A stretch of DNA of 64,000 nucleotides from the NCBI RefSeq assembly GCF_039939195.1, contig NZ_JBDUUH010000004.1, positions 248,001 through 312,000 of the forward strand. The letters are read 5' to 3'. Below are positions 8,921 through 17,441 of this stretch, piece by piece. Every line of letters begins with the position of its first letter. The first letter of the stretch is position 1. A program made the position numbers and the translations under genes. The DNA comes from Foliimonas ilicis (GTDB lineage: Bacteria; Pseudomonadota; Alphaproteobacteria; Rhizobiales; Rhizobiaceae). The notes beneath the pieces are model-generated. The model was not told the DNA's origin. It saw only the letters and a list, made by a program, of their open reading frames with translations, and ran no database searches.

Positions 8921-9835
8921 TTAGTTTCCGGCAGGCGGCGTTGCAGCCGGAGCGACCATGCCGGCGGGATCGCGGAAGAAGCGGAAGAATTCCGAATCCG
9001 GCGAAAGCACCATGGTCGTACCGGTGTTGTCCAACGCTTCCGAATAGGCGCTCATCGAGCGATAGAACTCGTAGAACTCCGGATCGCGCTGAAACGCATT
9101 GGCAAAAGTAGCGCTTCGCTCGGCTTCACCTTCACCGCGCAGGATTTCAGATTCCCTGCGGGCGTCGGCAACCGTCTCGATGACCTCACGGTCGGCACGA
9201 GCACGAATGCGCTGCGCTGCTTCGCGGCCCCGTGCACGAAGCCTTTCAGCCTCTGCGAGACGTTCCGCCTTCATGCGCTCATAGGTCTGCTGCGAGACTT
9301 CGGCAGTCAGGTCGGTACGGCGAATGCGCACGTCCTGAATTTCGAGACCAAGCGAGGTGGCGTCCGGCCGAAGCTGTTCTGCCACTTCGCGCATCATCGA
9401 ACCGCGCTCTTCCGAAAGAGCCGCTTCGAAGCCGCGAACACCGTATACGCGACGCAAAGCTGCATCGAGACGTGTGCGCAGACGCTGCTCGGCAAGCGGA
9501 ATGCTACCGGAAACGGTCGAACGGAAAAGGCGCGGATTGGAGATGCGATACGCAACGAACGCATCGACCTCGTAGAACTTGCCGCCCGAAACCTGGACAC
9601 GCATGTCGTCCAGATCGAAGCGCAGCACGCGATCCTCGATGATCTGCACATTGTCTGCTTCAAGGAAGGCAAAAGGCGCCTTGAAGTAGATGCCCGGTTC
9701 GCTCTTCACGTCGACGATTTCACCGAAGCGAAGCACGATGGCCTGCTGGCGTTCGTTTACGACGAAGACCGAGGAATAAGCGAGGAAGAGGATAACTGCG
9801 ACGATGACGCCGATAACTGGAAGTTTGTTCGACAT
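8921..9835 (-). CDS. hflC: FtsH-modulating SPFH protein HflC
   Basis: A 304-residue band-7/SPFH protein with one N-terminal membrane segment (about 5-25) followed by the SPFH domain (VNERQQAIVLRFGEI) and a long charged helical region (about 195-260). With HflK it forms a periplasm-facing cage around the FtsH protease and limits its access to membrane substrates. Its ATG shares one base with the hflK TGA (TGATG), a sign of translational coupling and equal dosage. Confidence 0.95.
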   Translation of the reverse strand: MSNKLPVIGVIVAVILFLAYSSVFVVNERQQAIVLRFGEIVDVKSEPGIYFKAPFAFLEADNVQIIEDRVLRFDLDDMRVQVSGGKFYEVDAFVAYRISNPRLFRSTVSGSIPLAEQRLRTRLDAALRRVYGVRGFEAALSEERGSMMREVAEQLRPDATSLGLEIQDVRIRRTDLTAEVSQQTYERMKAERLAEAERLRARGREAAQRIRARADREVIETVADARRESEILRGEGEAERSATFANAFQRDPEFYEFYRSMSAYSEALDNTGTTMVLSPDSEFFRFFRDPAGMVAPAATPPAGN

Positions 9836-10941
9836 CAGTTGTTTCCTCCCGTCGTCGCACGCCTTTGAAGCTCAGGCAGCGGCAGATACGGCACTACGCC
9901 CTGTCCATTACCCTGTTCGACAATCACCTTGTTGGAATCCTTGAACACCCTTTCCATCGTTTCGAGGTAAAGGCGGCGGCGCGTCACGGCAGGCGCTTTT
10001 GCGTATTCGTCATAGACCGAGATAAAGCGCTGCGCTTCACCCTCGGCTTCCTGAGCGACACGGTTCTTGTAGGCAGCCGCTTCTTCGCGGATCTGCGCTG
10101 CTTCGCCACGGGCCTGACCGAGCTTCTGGTTGGAGTACTGGTTGGATTCTTCGACGAAACGGTCTTCATCCTGCTCGGCGCGCTGCACCTCGTCGAACGC
10201 ATCGGCCACTTCGCGTGGCGGTGCTGCGTCCTCGATGGAGATTGCATTCACCGAAAGGCCCGATCCGTAACTGTCGAGCGAACCCTGGATAATATCGCGT
10301 ACGTCGGTGGCAATGCCCTGACGATCGTCACGGAAAATATCCTGTGCCGGACGCCTTCCGACTGCCTCGCGCATCGCGCTCTCCGCAACCTGGCGGATCA
10401 TATCGTCCGGGTCGGAAACGTTGAACAGATAAGCGTTCGGGTCGGAAACCGCGTAAGCGACCGAGAAACGAACATCGACGATGTTCTGGTCGCCCGAAAG
10501 CATCAGGCCGGAGCTCGAACGGTCATTGCCGCCTGCGCCGATATTGATGAGCTTTTCAGCCGTATTGGCTTTTTCGACCGTTTCGATCGGCCACCAATGG
10601 AAATGCAGACCGGGGCCTGAGAGCTCTTCCTTCGGCTTTCCGAAGCGAAGCTCGACCGCCATTTCATCAGGCTGGACCGTATAGATGGATTGAAACAGCC
10701 AAAGCAGAACGAGGCCGGCTGCAATCAGCAGGAACAGCGACGAGCCGCCAACGCTGCCACCCGGCAATGCGTTTTTCAGCCTGTCTTGTCCGCGGCGAAT
10801 AATGTCTTCAAGGTCAGGAGGCGAACCTTGTGGTCCGCTTGGTCCGCGTGGGCCTTGTCCCCAGGGGCCTCCATTGTTACCGCCGCCGCCGCCCCATGGG
10901 CCGCCGCCGCCTCCTCCGCCACTCTGATTGTTCCAGGGCAT
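9835..10941 (-). CDS. hflK: FtsH-modulating SPFH protein HflK
   Basis: A 368-residue partner of HflC. The N-terminus is a glycine/proline-rich stretch (GGGG and WG repeats, about 6-45) typical of HflK, followed by one membrane segment (about 80-100), the SPFH domain and a helical C-terminal half. I chose ATG at 10941 (MPWNNQSGG) because AAAGGA lies at the right distance; an upstream ATG at 10986 adds 15 residues that do not resemble HflK. It is separated from folA by 153 bases, so an independent promoter there is likely. Confidence 0.95.
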   Translation of the reverse strand: MPWNNQSGGGGGGGPWGGGGGNNGGPWGQGPRGPSGPQGSPPDLEDIIRRGQDRLKNALPGGSVGGSSLFLLIAAGLVLLWLFQSIYTVQPDEMAVELRFGKPKEELSGPGLHFHWWPIETVEKANTAEKLINIGAGGNDRSSSGLMLSGDQNIVDVRFSVAYAVSDPNAYLFNVSDPDDMIRQVAESAMREAVGRRPAQDIFRDDRQGIATDVRDIIQGSLDSYGSGLSVNAISIEDAAPPREVADAFDEVQRAEQDEDRFVEESNQYSNQKLGQARGEAAQIREEAAAYKNRVAQEAEGEAQRFISVYDEYAKAPAVTRRRLYLETMERVFKDSNKVIVEQGNGQGVVPYLPLPELQRRATTGGNN

Positions 10942-11094
10942 GAATGTCCTTTCGCTAAAAACCCAACGCACCGGCTTCGCCAGCACGCTCCCTTTGTCCT
11001 TCTATAGGGACCCGCTGCCGCGCTTTCAACGCAGCCGCTCCCCGTAATGCTCTTTTCAGAGACTATGACTGATAAATAGCCCCTGGGACGCCTC

Positions 11095-11613
11095 TCAATG
11101 CACGTCCCGGCGCCTTTCGTAAACTGTATAGCGTGTCGCATGGCTGTCCTTTTCACCGGCGGGGACATCCAGAGACGAAACAACGTGCCATTGCGCACTG
11201 TCGATCGGCGGGAAAAACGTGTCACCGTCGATCTTTGCCAGAACATGCGTTACGTGAAGACGGTCGGCGATCGGCAGAGCCTGCCTGTAGATTTCTCCAC
11301 CGCCGATAACGGCGATTTCACCAATGCCGGTGCAGCGTCCGCGCGTTTTCGCAAGCGCAATCGCCTCCTCCACAGACCCCGTAACCTCGGCGCCTTCAGC
11401 GCGATAATTCGCGTCCCGCGTCACGACGATGTTAAGGCGGCCGGGCAAGGGACGCTTGGGAAAACTCTCCCAGGTTTTGCGCCCCATCACGATTGGTTTA
11501 TCCATCGTGGTTGCTTTAAAGCGCTTCATGTCGGTCGACAGCTTCCACGGCAACCCGCCTTGCCTGCCGATCACCCCGCCTTCCGCAATGGCGACATAGA
11601 GCGCAATATCCAT
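11095..11613 (-). CDS. folA: Dihydrofolate reductase
   Basis: A 172-residue enzyme reducing dihydrofolate to tetrahydrofolate with NADPH. Family motifs are in order: GVIGRQGGLPW, the substrate-binding aspartate in LSTDMKRF, MGRKTWESFP, IGGGEIYRQAL near residue 105 and the C-terminal YTVYER. It is the trimethoprim target. It is encoded with thyA, whose reaction makes the dihydrofolate it recycles. Its ATG overlaps the stop of the small membrane gene (TGATG). Confidence 0.96.
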   Translation of the reverse strand: MDIALYVAIAEGGVIGRQGGLPWKLSTDMKRFKATTMDKPIVMGRKTWESFPKRPLPGRLNIVVTRDANYRAEGAEVTGSVEEAIALAKTRGRCTGIGEIAVIGGGEIYRQALPIADRLHVTHVLAKIDGDTFFPPIDSAQWHVVSSLDVPAGEKDSHATRYTVYERRRDVH

Positions 11614-11852
11614 CAGCCGTCCTTTGCTTCATCGTTGGAAGGCGCAACTTCGGCAGCCTCTTGCTTCTCGACCGGTGGTTTGTAGGCGATCAGGAAAACC
11701 CACGCGCCATAAGCGGCGAATGCTCCGACGAGTGTCGCCCAGAATGTCTCGCCATTCGACAATTCGAAAAGCGCCCACGCCACGCAGAACGCGACAAGCG
11801 CGATGCGCCGCCAAAGCGGCCGGAGGAAAGGCGATTGCTGGTCCTTTAACAT
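11613..11852 (-). CDS. Small membrane protein between thyA and folA
   Basis: A 79-residue protein with two hydrophobic segments (about 14-31 and 38-55) and an acidic C-terminal tail. I do not recognise a named family. The start at 11852 is chosen for its GGGAGCTT ribosome-binding site; an upstream ATG at 11894 would run back over the thyA stop. It lies 10 bases after thyA and overlaps folA by one base, so all three are likely one operon. Nothing in the sequence ties it to folate chemistry. Confidence 0.75.
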   Translation of the reverse strand: MLKDQQSPFLRPLWRRIALVAFCVAWALFELSNGETFWATLVGAFAAYGAWVFLIAYKPPVEKQEAAEVAPSNDEAKDG

Positions 11853-11862
11853 AAGCTCCCCT

Positions 11863-12756
11863 TCAAACCGCGACTTCGGCGTGAATAGGCGCATGCGGTT
11901 CGTATTCGCTCACCTCGAAATCCTCGATCTTATAGCCGTCGATGCTCGAAGGCTTGCGCAAAAGCCGCATCTTCGGAAGCGCGCGCGGTTCACGCGAAAG
12001 CTGCTCGCGCGCCTGCTCGAGATGATTGAGATAAAGGTGCACATCGCCGCCGACCCAGACGAAATCGCCCAGTTCAAGATCGGCCTGCTGCGCGATCATC
12101 ATCTGCAGCGCCACAGTCTCGGCCCAGTTGAACGGCGCGCCGAGCAACAGATCGACGGACCGCTGAAGCAGAAGGCAGGAAAGCCGCCCGTCCGCGACAT
12201 GGAATTGATAGACCATATGGCATGGCGGCAGCGCCATCTGGTCGAGTTCGGCAACGTTCCAGGCGTGAAAAAGCATGCGCCGGCTGGTCGGATTCTTGCG
12301 AAGCGTGTCGATCAGTGTCGCGATCTGGTCGTGTTCACGCCCGTCCGGCCCCATCCAGCGACGCCATTGCTTGCCGTAGACCGGGCCGAGATCGCCCCAT
12401 TTTTCGGCAAACGCATCGTCGGAAAGAATACGGCTCTCGAATTCGCTCTGCTCGATCTGGTCGCCGGTCGCCTTACGATATTTGTCGAGCGGCCAGTCGG
12501 TCCAGATCCGAACATTCTGCTCGAGCAAGGGCCGCAGCCGCGTATCTCCGGTCAGGAACCACAGCATCTCCTTGACCGCCGTTTTCCAGTAGACACGCTT
12601 GGTCGTCAGGATCGGCACTTCGCCATTGCGCAGATTGAACCGCGCCATCGCCCCAAAAACCGACAGCGTGCCGACACCGGTACGGTCGATGCGCTTGTCC
12701 CCGGTTTCGAGGATATGCGTCATGAGATCGAGATATTGATGTTCGGGGTGTCGCAT
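11863..12756 (-). CDS. thyA: Thymidylate synthase, long form
   Basis: Converts dUMP and methylene-tetrahydrofolate to dTMP and dihydrofolate. The catalytic cysteine is Cys179 in ALPPCHMVYQF. RTGVGTLSVFG, the QRS-D phosphate site and GDVHLYLNHLEQ are present. At 297 residues it exceeds the common 264-residue form because of about 30 extra residues around 85-120, comparable to the insert of the Lactobacillus casei enzyme. It also reads LLQRS and PFNWAETVALQMM where YQRS and PFNIASYAL are usual. Functional assignment is secure; origin is open (see findings). The gene leads a thyA-membrane protein-folA operon. Confidence 0.93.
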   Translation of the reverse strand: MRHPEHQYLDLMTHILETGDKRIDRTGVGTLSVFGAMARFNLRNGEVPILTTKRVYWKTAVKEMLWFLTGDTRLRPLLEQNVRIWTDWPLDKYRKATGDQIEQSEFESRILSDDAFAEKWGDLGPVYGKQWRRWMGPDGREHDQIATLIDTLRKNPTSRRMLFHAWNVAELDQMALPPCHMVYQFHVADGRLSCLLLQRSVDLLLGAPFNWAETVALQMMIAQQADLELGDFVWVGGDVHLYLNHLEQAREQLSREPRALPKMRLLRKPSSIDGYKIEDFEVSEYEPHAPIHAEVAV

Positions 12757-13000
12757 TGTCTTGATCCAGCGGCAGGCGTCCGGGCAGCGCGCACGAACTC
12801 ACGCGCCAACGACCCGAAAGAATCGGGAACCGAATACTAACCCGGATAAGCGCCGCGGCGCACGGCTTTCGACCGCCCCACGCGTTTCATCCAAAACTTA
12901 TATGGCCATTTGCGCGAGCAGACCGCAGAAAATCGCACGGTTCATCATCGGCAAGCCCGCGCCTGCCGATAATGAAAACCTGCGACAGTCTTCGTAAAAC

Positions 13001-13309
13001 TCAGATGGTTTCGAGTTTTCCGAGGTGTTTTGCCACGAGATAGTAGAAGGTGACGCGGCTTTTCGTGCGGTCTGCCGCAAGATCCTTGGCGGTCGCCGCA
13101 ACGGCGACTTCAGCCTTGGCCGCATCGACGCCGAGCTTTTTCACACCCCAATTGTCACGAACGCGGTCGAGCTCTTTCTTGTCGGTCGCCGACACCAGCG
13201 AGGAATCGCGATTTCGCAGGGCAATTCCGAGATGTTTCACGATCTTGTTGACCACATCGGGATTTGCGCCCGCATCGTATTTTTTCACGTCCGCGAGATA
13301 ATCAGTCAT
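13001..13309 (-). CDS. DUF2853 family protein
   Basis: A 102-residue soluble, lysine-rich protein matching the DUF2853 family (opening MTDYLADVKKYD and closing YYLVAKHLGKLE). The function is unknown. GGAGGGACAG precedes the ATG. It stands alone between thyA and the tmRNA gene; the 244 bases between it and thyA, and about 240 bases on the ssrA side, contain no ORF I can support. Confidence 0.85.
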   Translation of the reverse strand: MTDYLADVKKYDAGANPDVVNKIVKHLGIALRNRDSSLVSATDKKELDRVRDNWGVKKLGVDAAKAEVAVAATAKDLAADRTKSRVTFYYLVAKHLGKLETI

Positions 13310-13559
13310 GACAATCTGTCCCTCCGTAAAAGCTTCCTCTGAAATCGACGTGAAGCTTGAAGTCGGCGAATGTCGGTGCCTGAACTCGTCTGCCCCACGA
13401 AACGGAGCTTCTTGCGTGTCTTACGCCAAGTCAAGTGGGGGTTGCATCGGGGCAACATCGCTTCTGTGCGTATCTGTCCCTAAACTTTCGGCGGCTAAAG
13501 CACCTGCGCACTTTCCAACGGCGCGGCGAAGCACTATATGAAACCCGTCAGCTTGACTG

Positions 13560-13861
13560 ACTATGGTGATAAACAGGCGATGCAATAAGCCGTTCGGACC
13601 CGGGGGCGGTACCCGGCGCCTCCACCAAAAACCGCTTTTCGAAGCGGCTTTTGCTGGGGGCGAAACAGGATCGACGAAGGTGTAAAGATCGTACTTTTGC
13701 CCGGCATTGTACCACCGTTATCGGGCTAAACTTGTAGTTGCAAATGACAACTATGCGGAAGCACGTCTCGCCGCTTAATGCGGTGCGATAGCTTCAAATT
13801 AAGCCCTAGAGGTTCGCACTTCTAGGCGGGGTTCGGAGGTACCTGGCAACAGAAACCTCCA
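13560..13861 (+). ncRNA. ssrA: Transfer-messenger RNA, circularly permuted two-piece form
   Basis: tmRNA frees stalled ribosomes and tags their products. The acceptor piece (about 13566-13627) comes first and ends GGCGCCTCCACCA with an encoded CCA. A spacer with a UUCG-capped hairpin (13632-13647) follows. The coding piece starts GGGGGCGAAACAGG at 13656, and its first seven bases pair with the acceptor end CGCCTCC. The tag frame (13740-13778) reads ANDNYAEARLAA then TAA. The final GGAGG...CCTCC stem ends near 13860. This permuted order is the known alphaproteobacterial design. Exact ends and the promoter (a TATATG at about 13535 is a candidate -10) are estimates. Confidence 0.93.
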
Positions 13862-13963
13862 CTTCATTTCCCCAAAATTCTACTATTCAGCTTACGCGCA
13901 GATGATACGTCATTGCGCTGTTTTCACTGCGTCCTTCGAGGCACAACCGCACGAAAGGCACCC

Positions 13964-14509
13964 ATGCAAACCCACGAACGCTTTTATGTCCTCACCGGCG
14001 GACCCGGCTCAGGCAAAACCACGCTGCTCGAAGCTTTGAAGCGCACCGGTTTCGCGACCACACCCGAAGCCGGGCGCGGCATCATCCAGGATCAGTCCGC
14101 CATCAATGGCCCTGCCCTTCCCTGGAAGGACCCGGCCCTCTTTGCCGAACTCATGCTGTCATGGGAGATGCGCAATTATCGGCAGGCCAGCCTCGAAACA
14201 GGCCCCGTCTTCTTCGATCGCGGCATGCCCGATCTTATCGGCTATCTGAAACTCAGTGGGCTGCCGGTTCCCGATCACTTTCACAGGGCGGCGGAAAAAT
14301 TCCGCTACAATCGCAAAGTCTTCATACTGCCGCCCTGGCGGGAAATCTTTTCGGGCGACAGCGAGCGCAAGCAATCCTTCGACGAGGCGCAGCGCACCTA
14401 CGATGCCATGATCGACGCCTACAGCGCCCAAGACTATGCCCTGACCATCGTCGAACCGGGTACCGTCGAGCAGCGGGCCGGTTTCATACGCGCTGAAACC
14501 GGCCTTTAG
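13964..14509 (+). CDS. AAA-type P-loop ATPase/kinase-like protein
   Basis: A 181-residue single-domain nucleotide-binding protein with Walker A GGPGSGKTT near residue 14 and an FFDRGMPD segment near residue 75 that resembles the DR(G/S) motif of small-molecule kinases (AAA_28-type family). The substrate is unknown. The start at 13964 is supported by GAAAGG upstream; the frame opens earlier at 13913 without a ribosome-binding site. It lies between ssrA and the Bcr/CflA exporter, with which it converges. Confidence 0.82.
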   Translation: MQTHERFYVLTGGPGSGKTTLLEALKRTGFATTPEAGRGIIQDQSAINGPALPWKDPALFAELMLSWEMRNYRQASLETGPVFFDRGMPDLIGYLKLSGLPVPDHFHRAAEKFRYNRKVFILPPWREIFSGDSERKQSFDEAQRTYDAMIDAYSAQDYALTIVEPGTVEQRAGFIRAETGL

Positions 14510-14512
14510 CGA

Positions 14513-15715
14513 TTATTCTGCCGGAACTTCGGCGTTCGGCGCGCGTCCCAGCATCATCTGAGACAGCGCGAACGCGACCACCGAGCAGGCCGCAATGCCG
14601 ATGACCATTGGCAGCGATGTGCCGTCGAAGAACACGCCCACGCTGGCCATTGCGACCGCACCCGTCGCAAAATGCAGCGTTCCCATCAAGGCGGACGCCG
14701 TTCCCGCAATAGTGCCGTGGTCTTCAAGGGCCAGAACCGATGTGGTCGGTATGACGAGGCCCATGAAGCCGAAGCCGACGAACAGGATTGCCGCCAGCAC
14801 ATCGAGCCGGTCAACGCCTGCAACCGTCACCGCCAGCAGCGCGACCATAGCCGTGGCAGAACCCGCCACAGCAAAGCGCACCACGCGGCGCATGCCGAAG
14901 CGCTCGCCCAGCGTGCCGGTGAACTGCGAAGCGCCGATGAATGCCACCGCATTGATCGAAAAGAACACGCTGTAGAGCGATGGCGACAGGCCGTAATGAT
15001 CGATCAGAATGAACGACGAGCTCGCCAGATAGACGAAAAAGCTCGAAATGCTGAACGCACCGATGAAAGTCATGCCCATAAAATTGCGGTCGCCCATGAG
15101 AAAGCGATAGCCCGAAAGCGCGCTTTTCAGGCTGCTGCCGACGCGCTTTTCGACCGGCCGCGTTTCCTTCAGTATGAACACGACCATTCCCATCGCGATG
15201 AATGCCGCGATCGTCACCGCCCAGAAAACCGCACGCCAGCCGAAGAATTCGATAACGACACTGCCAGCAAGCGGTGCAAGGATCGGCGAAACGCTGAACA
15301 CCAGCATCAGCAGGCCCATGAGTCGTGCCGCGTCCGTGCCGGTATGAAGGTCGCGAACGATTGCGCGCGGCACGACCATGCCCGCACATGCGCCAAGCCC
15401 CTGAATGAAGCGAAACGCGATCAGCCACTCGATGGTCGGTGCGAGCGCCGAACCGACGCCGCCGATCACGAACAGGATAAGGCCGAAAAACAGCGGTGAA
15501 CGGCGTCCAACCATGTCGGAAATCGGCCCTACGACGATCTGGCCGAGTCCCATTGAAAGAAAGAAGACCAGCAGGCTCATCTGCACGGCCGTATTGCCTG
15601 CATTCAGTTCAGCGCCGATGGACGGTAGCGCGGGGAGATACATATCGACCGCAAACGGCCCGATTGCGGAAAGCAGGCCGAGAACCAGCGCAATGCGCAA
15701 AAGCTTTGGTGTCAT
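14513..15715 (-). CDS. Bcr/CflA family multidrug MFS exporter
   Basis: A 400-residue major-facilitator protein with 12 predicted membrane helices. The opening GPFAVDMYLPALPSI and the loop GPISDMVGRR are hallmarks of the Bcr/CflA drug/proton antiporters (bicyclomycin, chloramphenicol). It is divergent from a TetR-type regulator, with a candidate operator in the shared gap, which suggests induction by the exported compound. Start at 15715 (MTPKLLR); the upstream frame to 15820 would cover the promoter region. The actual drug spectrum is not predictable. Confidence 0.9.
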   Translation of the reverse strand: MTPKLLRIALVLGLLSAIGPFAVDMYLPALPSIGAELNAGNTAVQMSLLVFFLSMGLGQIVVGPISDMVGRRSPLFFGLILFVIGGVGSALAPTIEWLIAFRFIQGLGACAGMVVPRAIVRDLHTGTDAARLMGLLMLVFSVSPILAPLAGSVVIEFFGWRAVFWAVTIAAFIAMGMVVFILKETRPVEKRVGSSLKSALSGYRFLMGDRNFMGMTFIGAFSISSFFVYLASSSFILIDHYGLSPSLYSVFFSINAVAFIGASQFTGTLGERFGMRRVVRFAVAGSATAMVALLAVTVAGVDRLDVLAAILFVGFGFMGLVIPTTSVLALEDHGTIAGTASALMGTLHFATGAVAMASVGVFFDGTSLPMVIGIAACSVVAFALSQMMLGRAPNAEVPAE

Positions 15716-15830
15716 GATATTTCGCTTCTGAATGACCGACCGGGGCGACGAGCCGGGGGCGGATTGAAAATCGTGCGCCGCATAAACGATCCGGCTCCTC
15801 CCCGGAGCGGATATCAGCACTGTCTACATT

Positions 15831-15850
15831 TTTGGACACACTTGTCTAAT
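15831..15850. promoter_or_regulatory. Candidate TetR-type operator
   Basis: Imperfect inverted repeat with half-sites TTTGGACA and TGTCTAAT separated by CACT, in the 164-base gap between the exporter and the regulator. More TGTC-like half-sites flank it (TGTCTACA at 15821, TTGTCAAT just after). Position and symmetry fit a repressor site for both genes; binding is inferred. Confidence 0.45.
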
Positions 15851-15879
15851 TTGTCAATCACTACTATCTTGTTTTTTAG

Positions 15880-16572
15880 ATGAATGACAAATGCACCCCC
15901 GAACGCCGAAGCCACGCTTCAAAGCGCGACGCCATACTGGATGCCGCAGCCGATGTCTTTTGCCGCGAAGGATTTGCGGGTTCGAACATTGATTTGATTG
16001 CCGCCGAGGCAGGCGTTTCCCGGCAGACCGTTTACAATCACCACCGCGACAAGGAGAGCCTTCTGGTCGCGGTGGTTGCTGAAATTACCCAGCGCGTGAA
16101 TGCGGGCATATTCGCAACCCTTGCCACCTTCCCCGACCATCCCGAAGATTTGCGGGCCGATCTTGTGGCATTCGCGACGCGGCTGAACCAGAACTGCATC
16201 TGCAACAGGGACGGCAAATTCCTGCGCAAACTGCTCCAGACCGAGGGCGAACGCTATCCAAAGCTGTTCGAAGCCTGGCGCGATGAAGGTCCAGGCAAGA
16301 CGAATTCTGCACTCGCTGCCCGTTTTGCGCGGCTGGCCCATGCCGGATATCTCGAAATTGACGACCCTGATGTCGCAGCCCGGCAGTTTCTGGCACTCAT
16401 CAACGCCGACCTCCAGATGAAGCTCATGTCCGGTACGACGCCCGCAGAAGCGGAGGTCGTTTCCGCTGCAAACAATGCGGTTGCGATGTTTTTGAAGGCC
16501 TATGGCCACTCGGCACCAATGGCCGGTTCCATCCCCGCCCGGCAGCAGGTCGAGCCGCGCATCCGCTCCTGA
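15880..16572 (+). CDS. TetR/AcrR family transcriptional regulator
   Basis: A 230-residue regulator with an N-terminal helix-turn-helix (AGVSRQTVYNHHRDKESLL, about 45-63) and a ligand-binding C-terminal domain of the kind often annotated AefR-like. It most likely represses the divergent Bcr/CflA exporter 165 bases away. The ribosome-binding site is weak. The last 25 residues are Pro/Arg-rich and probably disordered. Confidence 0.9.
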   Translation: MNDKCTPERRSHASKRDAILDAAADVFCREGFAGSNIDLIAAEAGVSRQTVYNHHRDKESLLVAVVAEITQRVNAGIFATLATFPDHPEDLRADLVAFATRLNQNCICNRDGKFLRKLLQTEGERYPKLFEAWRDEGPGKTNSALAARFARLAHAGYLEIDDPDVAARQFLALINADLQMKLMSGTTPAEAEVVSAANNAVAMFLKAYGHSAPMAGSIPARQQVEPRIRS

Positions 16573-16675
16573 AAAATCCGTTCGCGCCAAACCCATTTGC
16601 TATATCCGGTTTACGGCAGGCCCAAGCTTGATTAGAGGTAAGCAACCCGATTCAACGGAACTTGCGTCTGCACCG

Positions 16676-17236
16676 ATGGCCGAAGACCACATTCGCTACG
16701 ACATACTTGCACAGGAAGCTTTGCGCGGCGTTATGCGCAAGGTGCTTGTGGAGGTTTCGCGCACCGGGCTTCCGGGCAATCACCACTTTTTCATCACCTT
16801 TCTGACCGGCGCGCCGGGCGTTCGCATTTCCAGCCGCCTGCGCGAACGCTACCCCGAACAGATGACAATCGTGGTACAGTTCCAATATTGGGATCTGAAA
16901 GTCACCGACGCCGGTTTTGAAATCGGCCTTTCCTTCTCGGATGTGCCGGAAAAGCTGGAAATCCCCTTCTCCGCCGTTCGTGGTTTCTACGATCCATCCG
17001 TCAATTTCGAACTCGAATTCGACGTGAAATCGGAAACCACGGAAGCAGAGGAGAGCGAGATCGTCGAGCTGGAGCCGGAAAGCAAACCAGTGGCGATCGC
17101 CCCGGCTGCATCCAAAAAAGCCGAATCGCGCAAGAAGACCGCGCAGAAGGACAAGGCTCCGGAAGAGCCTGAGGAAGAAGCACCGCCTGCCAAGGGTGCC
17201 GACGTCGTCTCGCTCGACGCGTTCCGCAAGAAATAA
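16676..17236 (+). CDS. sspB: SspB family ClpXP adaptor (alpha type)
   Basis: SspB tethers ssrA-tagged proteins to ClpXP. The 186-residue protein has the compact substrate-binding domain (about 1-120; YDILAQEALRGVMRKVL and HHFFITF are family motifs), an acidic, low-complexity linker and a short C-terminal tail (VVSLDAFRKK) of the kind that docks ClpX. The ATG at 16676 gives the expected MAEDHIRYD; earlier in-frame codons extend into the TetR gene. It starts an apparent operon with two small genes, and the ssrA gene is 2.8 kb away. Confidence 0.9.
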   Translation: MAEDHIRYDILAQEALRGVMRKVLVEVSRTGLPGNHHFFITFLTGAPGVRISSRLRERYPEQMTIVVQFQYWDLKVTDAGFEIGLSFSDVPEKLEIPFSAVRGFYDPSVNFELEFDVKSETTEAEESEIVELEPESKPVAIAPAASKKAESRKKTAQKDKAPEEPEEEAPPAKGADVVSLDAFRKK

Positions 17237-17245
17237 TCAGCGCCG

Positions 17246-17431
17246 ATGGCCGAGATCGTCAATCTCCGTCAGGCCAGAAAGCGCAAGGCGCGCTCCGAAA
17301 AAGAAACGACGGCTGCCCAGAACCGCACGTTTTTCGGACGCACCAAGGCCGAGCGCGAGCAGCAGCAAGCCGCTCAGGAAAAAGCCGTCTCCTTCATCGA
17401 AGCCCATCGCCGCGAACCGCCGAAAACATGA
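17246..17431 (+). CDS. DUF4169 family protein
   Basis: A 61-residue, highly charged protein (MAEIVNLRQARKRKAR opening) matching the DUF4169 family of alphaproteobacteria. No function is known. It lies nine bases after sspB and ten bases before the next gene, so it should share their transcript. It is predicted to be a mostly helical, possibly nucleic-acid-contacting peptide given 12 or more Arg/Lys residues; that is inference only. Confidence 0.82.
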   Translation: MAEIVNLRQARKRKARSEKETTAAQNRTFFGRTKAEREQQQAAQEKAVSFIEAHRREPPKT

Positions 17432-17441
17432 GTCCCAGACT

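Noticed and set aside
12761..12997. A 78-codon plus-strand frame between thyA and the DUF2853 gene
   Set aside because: Arg/Pro-rich, weak start, no recognisable homology; likely non-coding.
13601..13627. A tRNA-like 3' end with encoded CCA
   Set aside because: No D-arm, anticodon arm or full cloverleaf; it is the acceptor piece of the permuted tmRNA.
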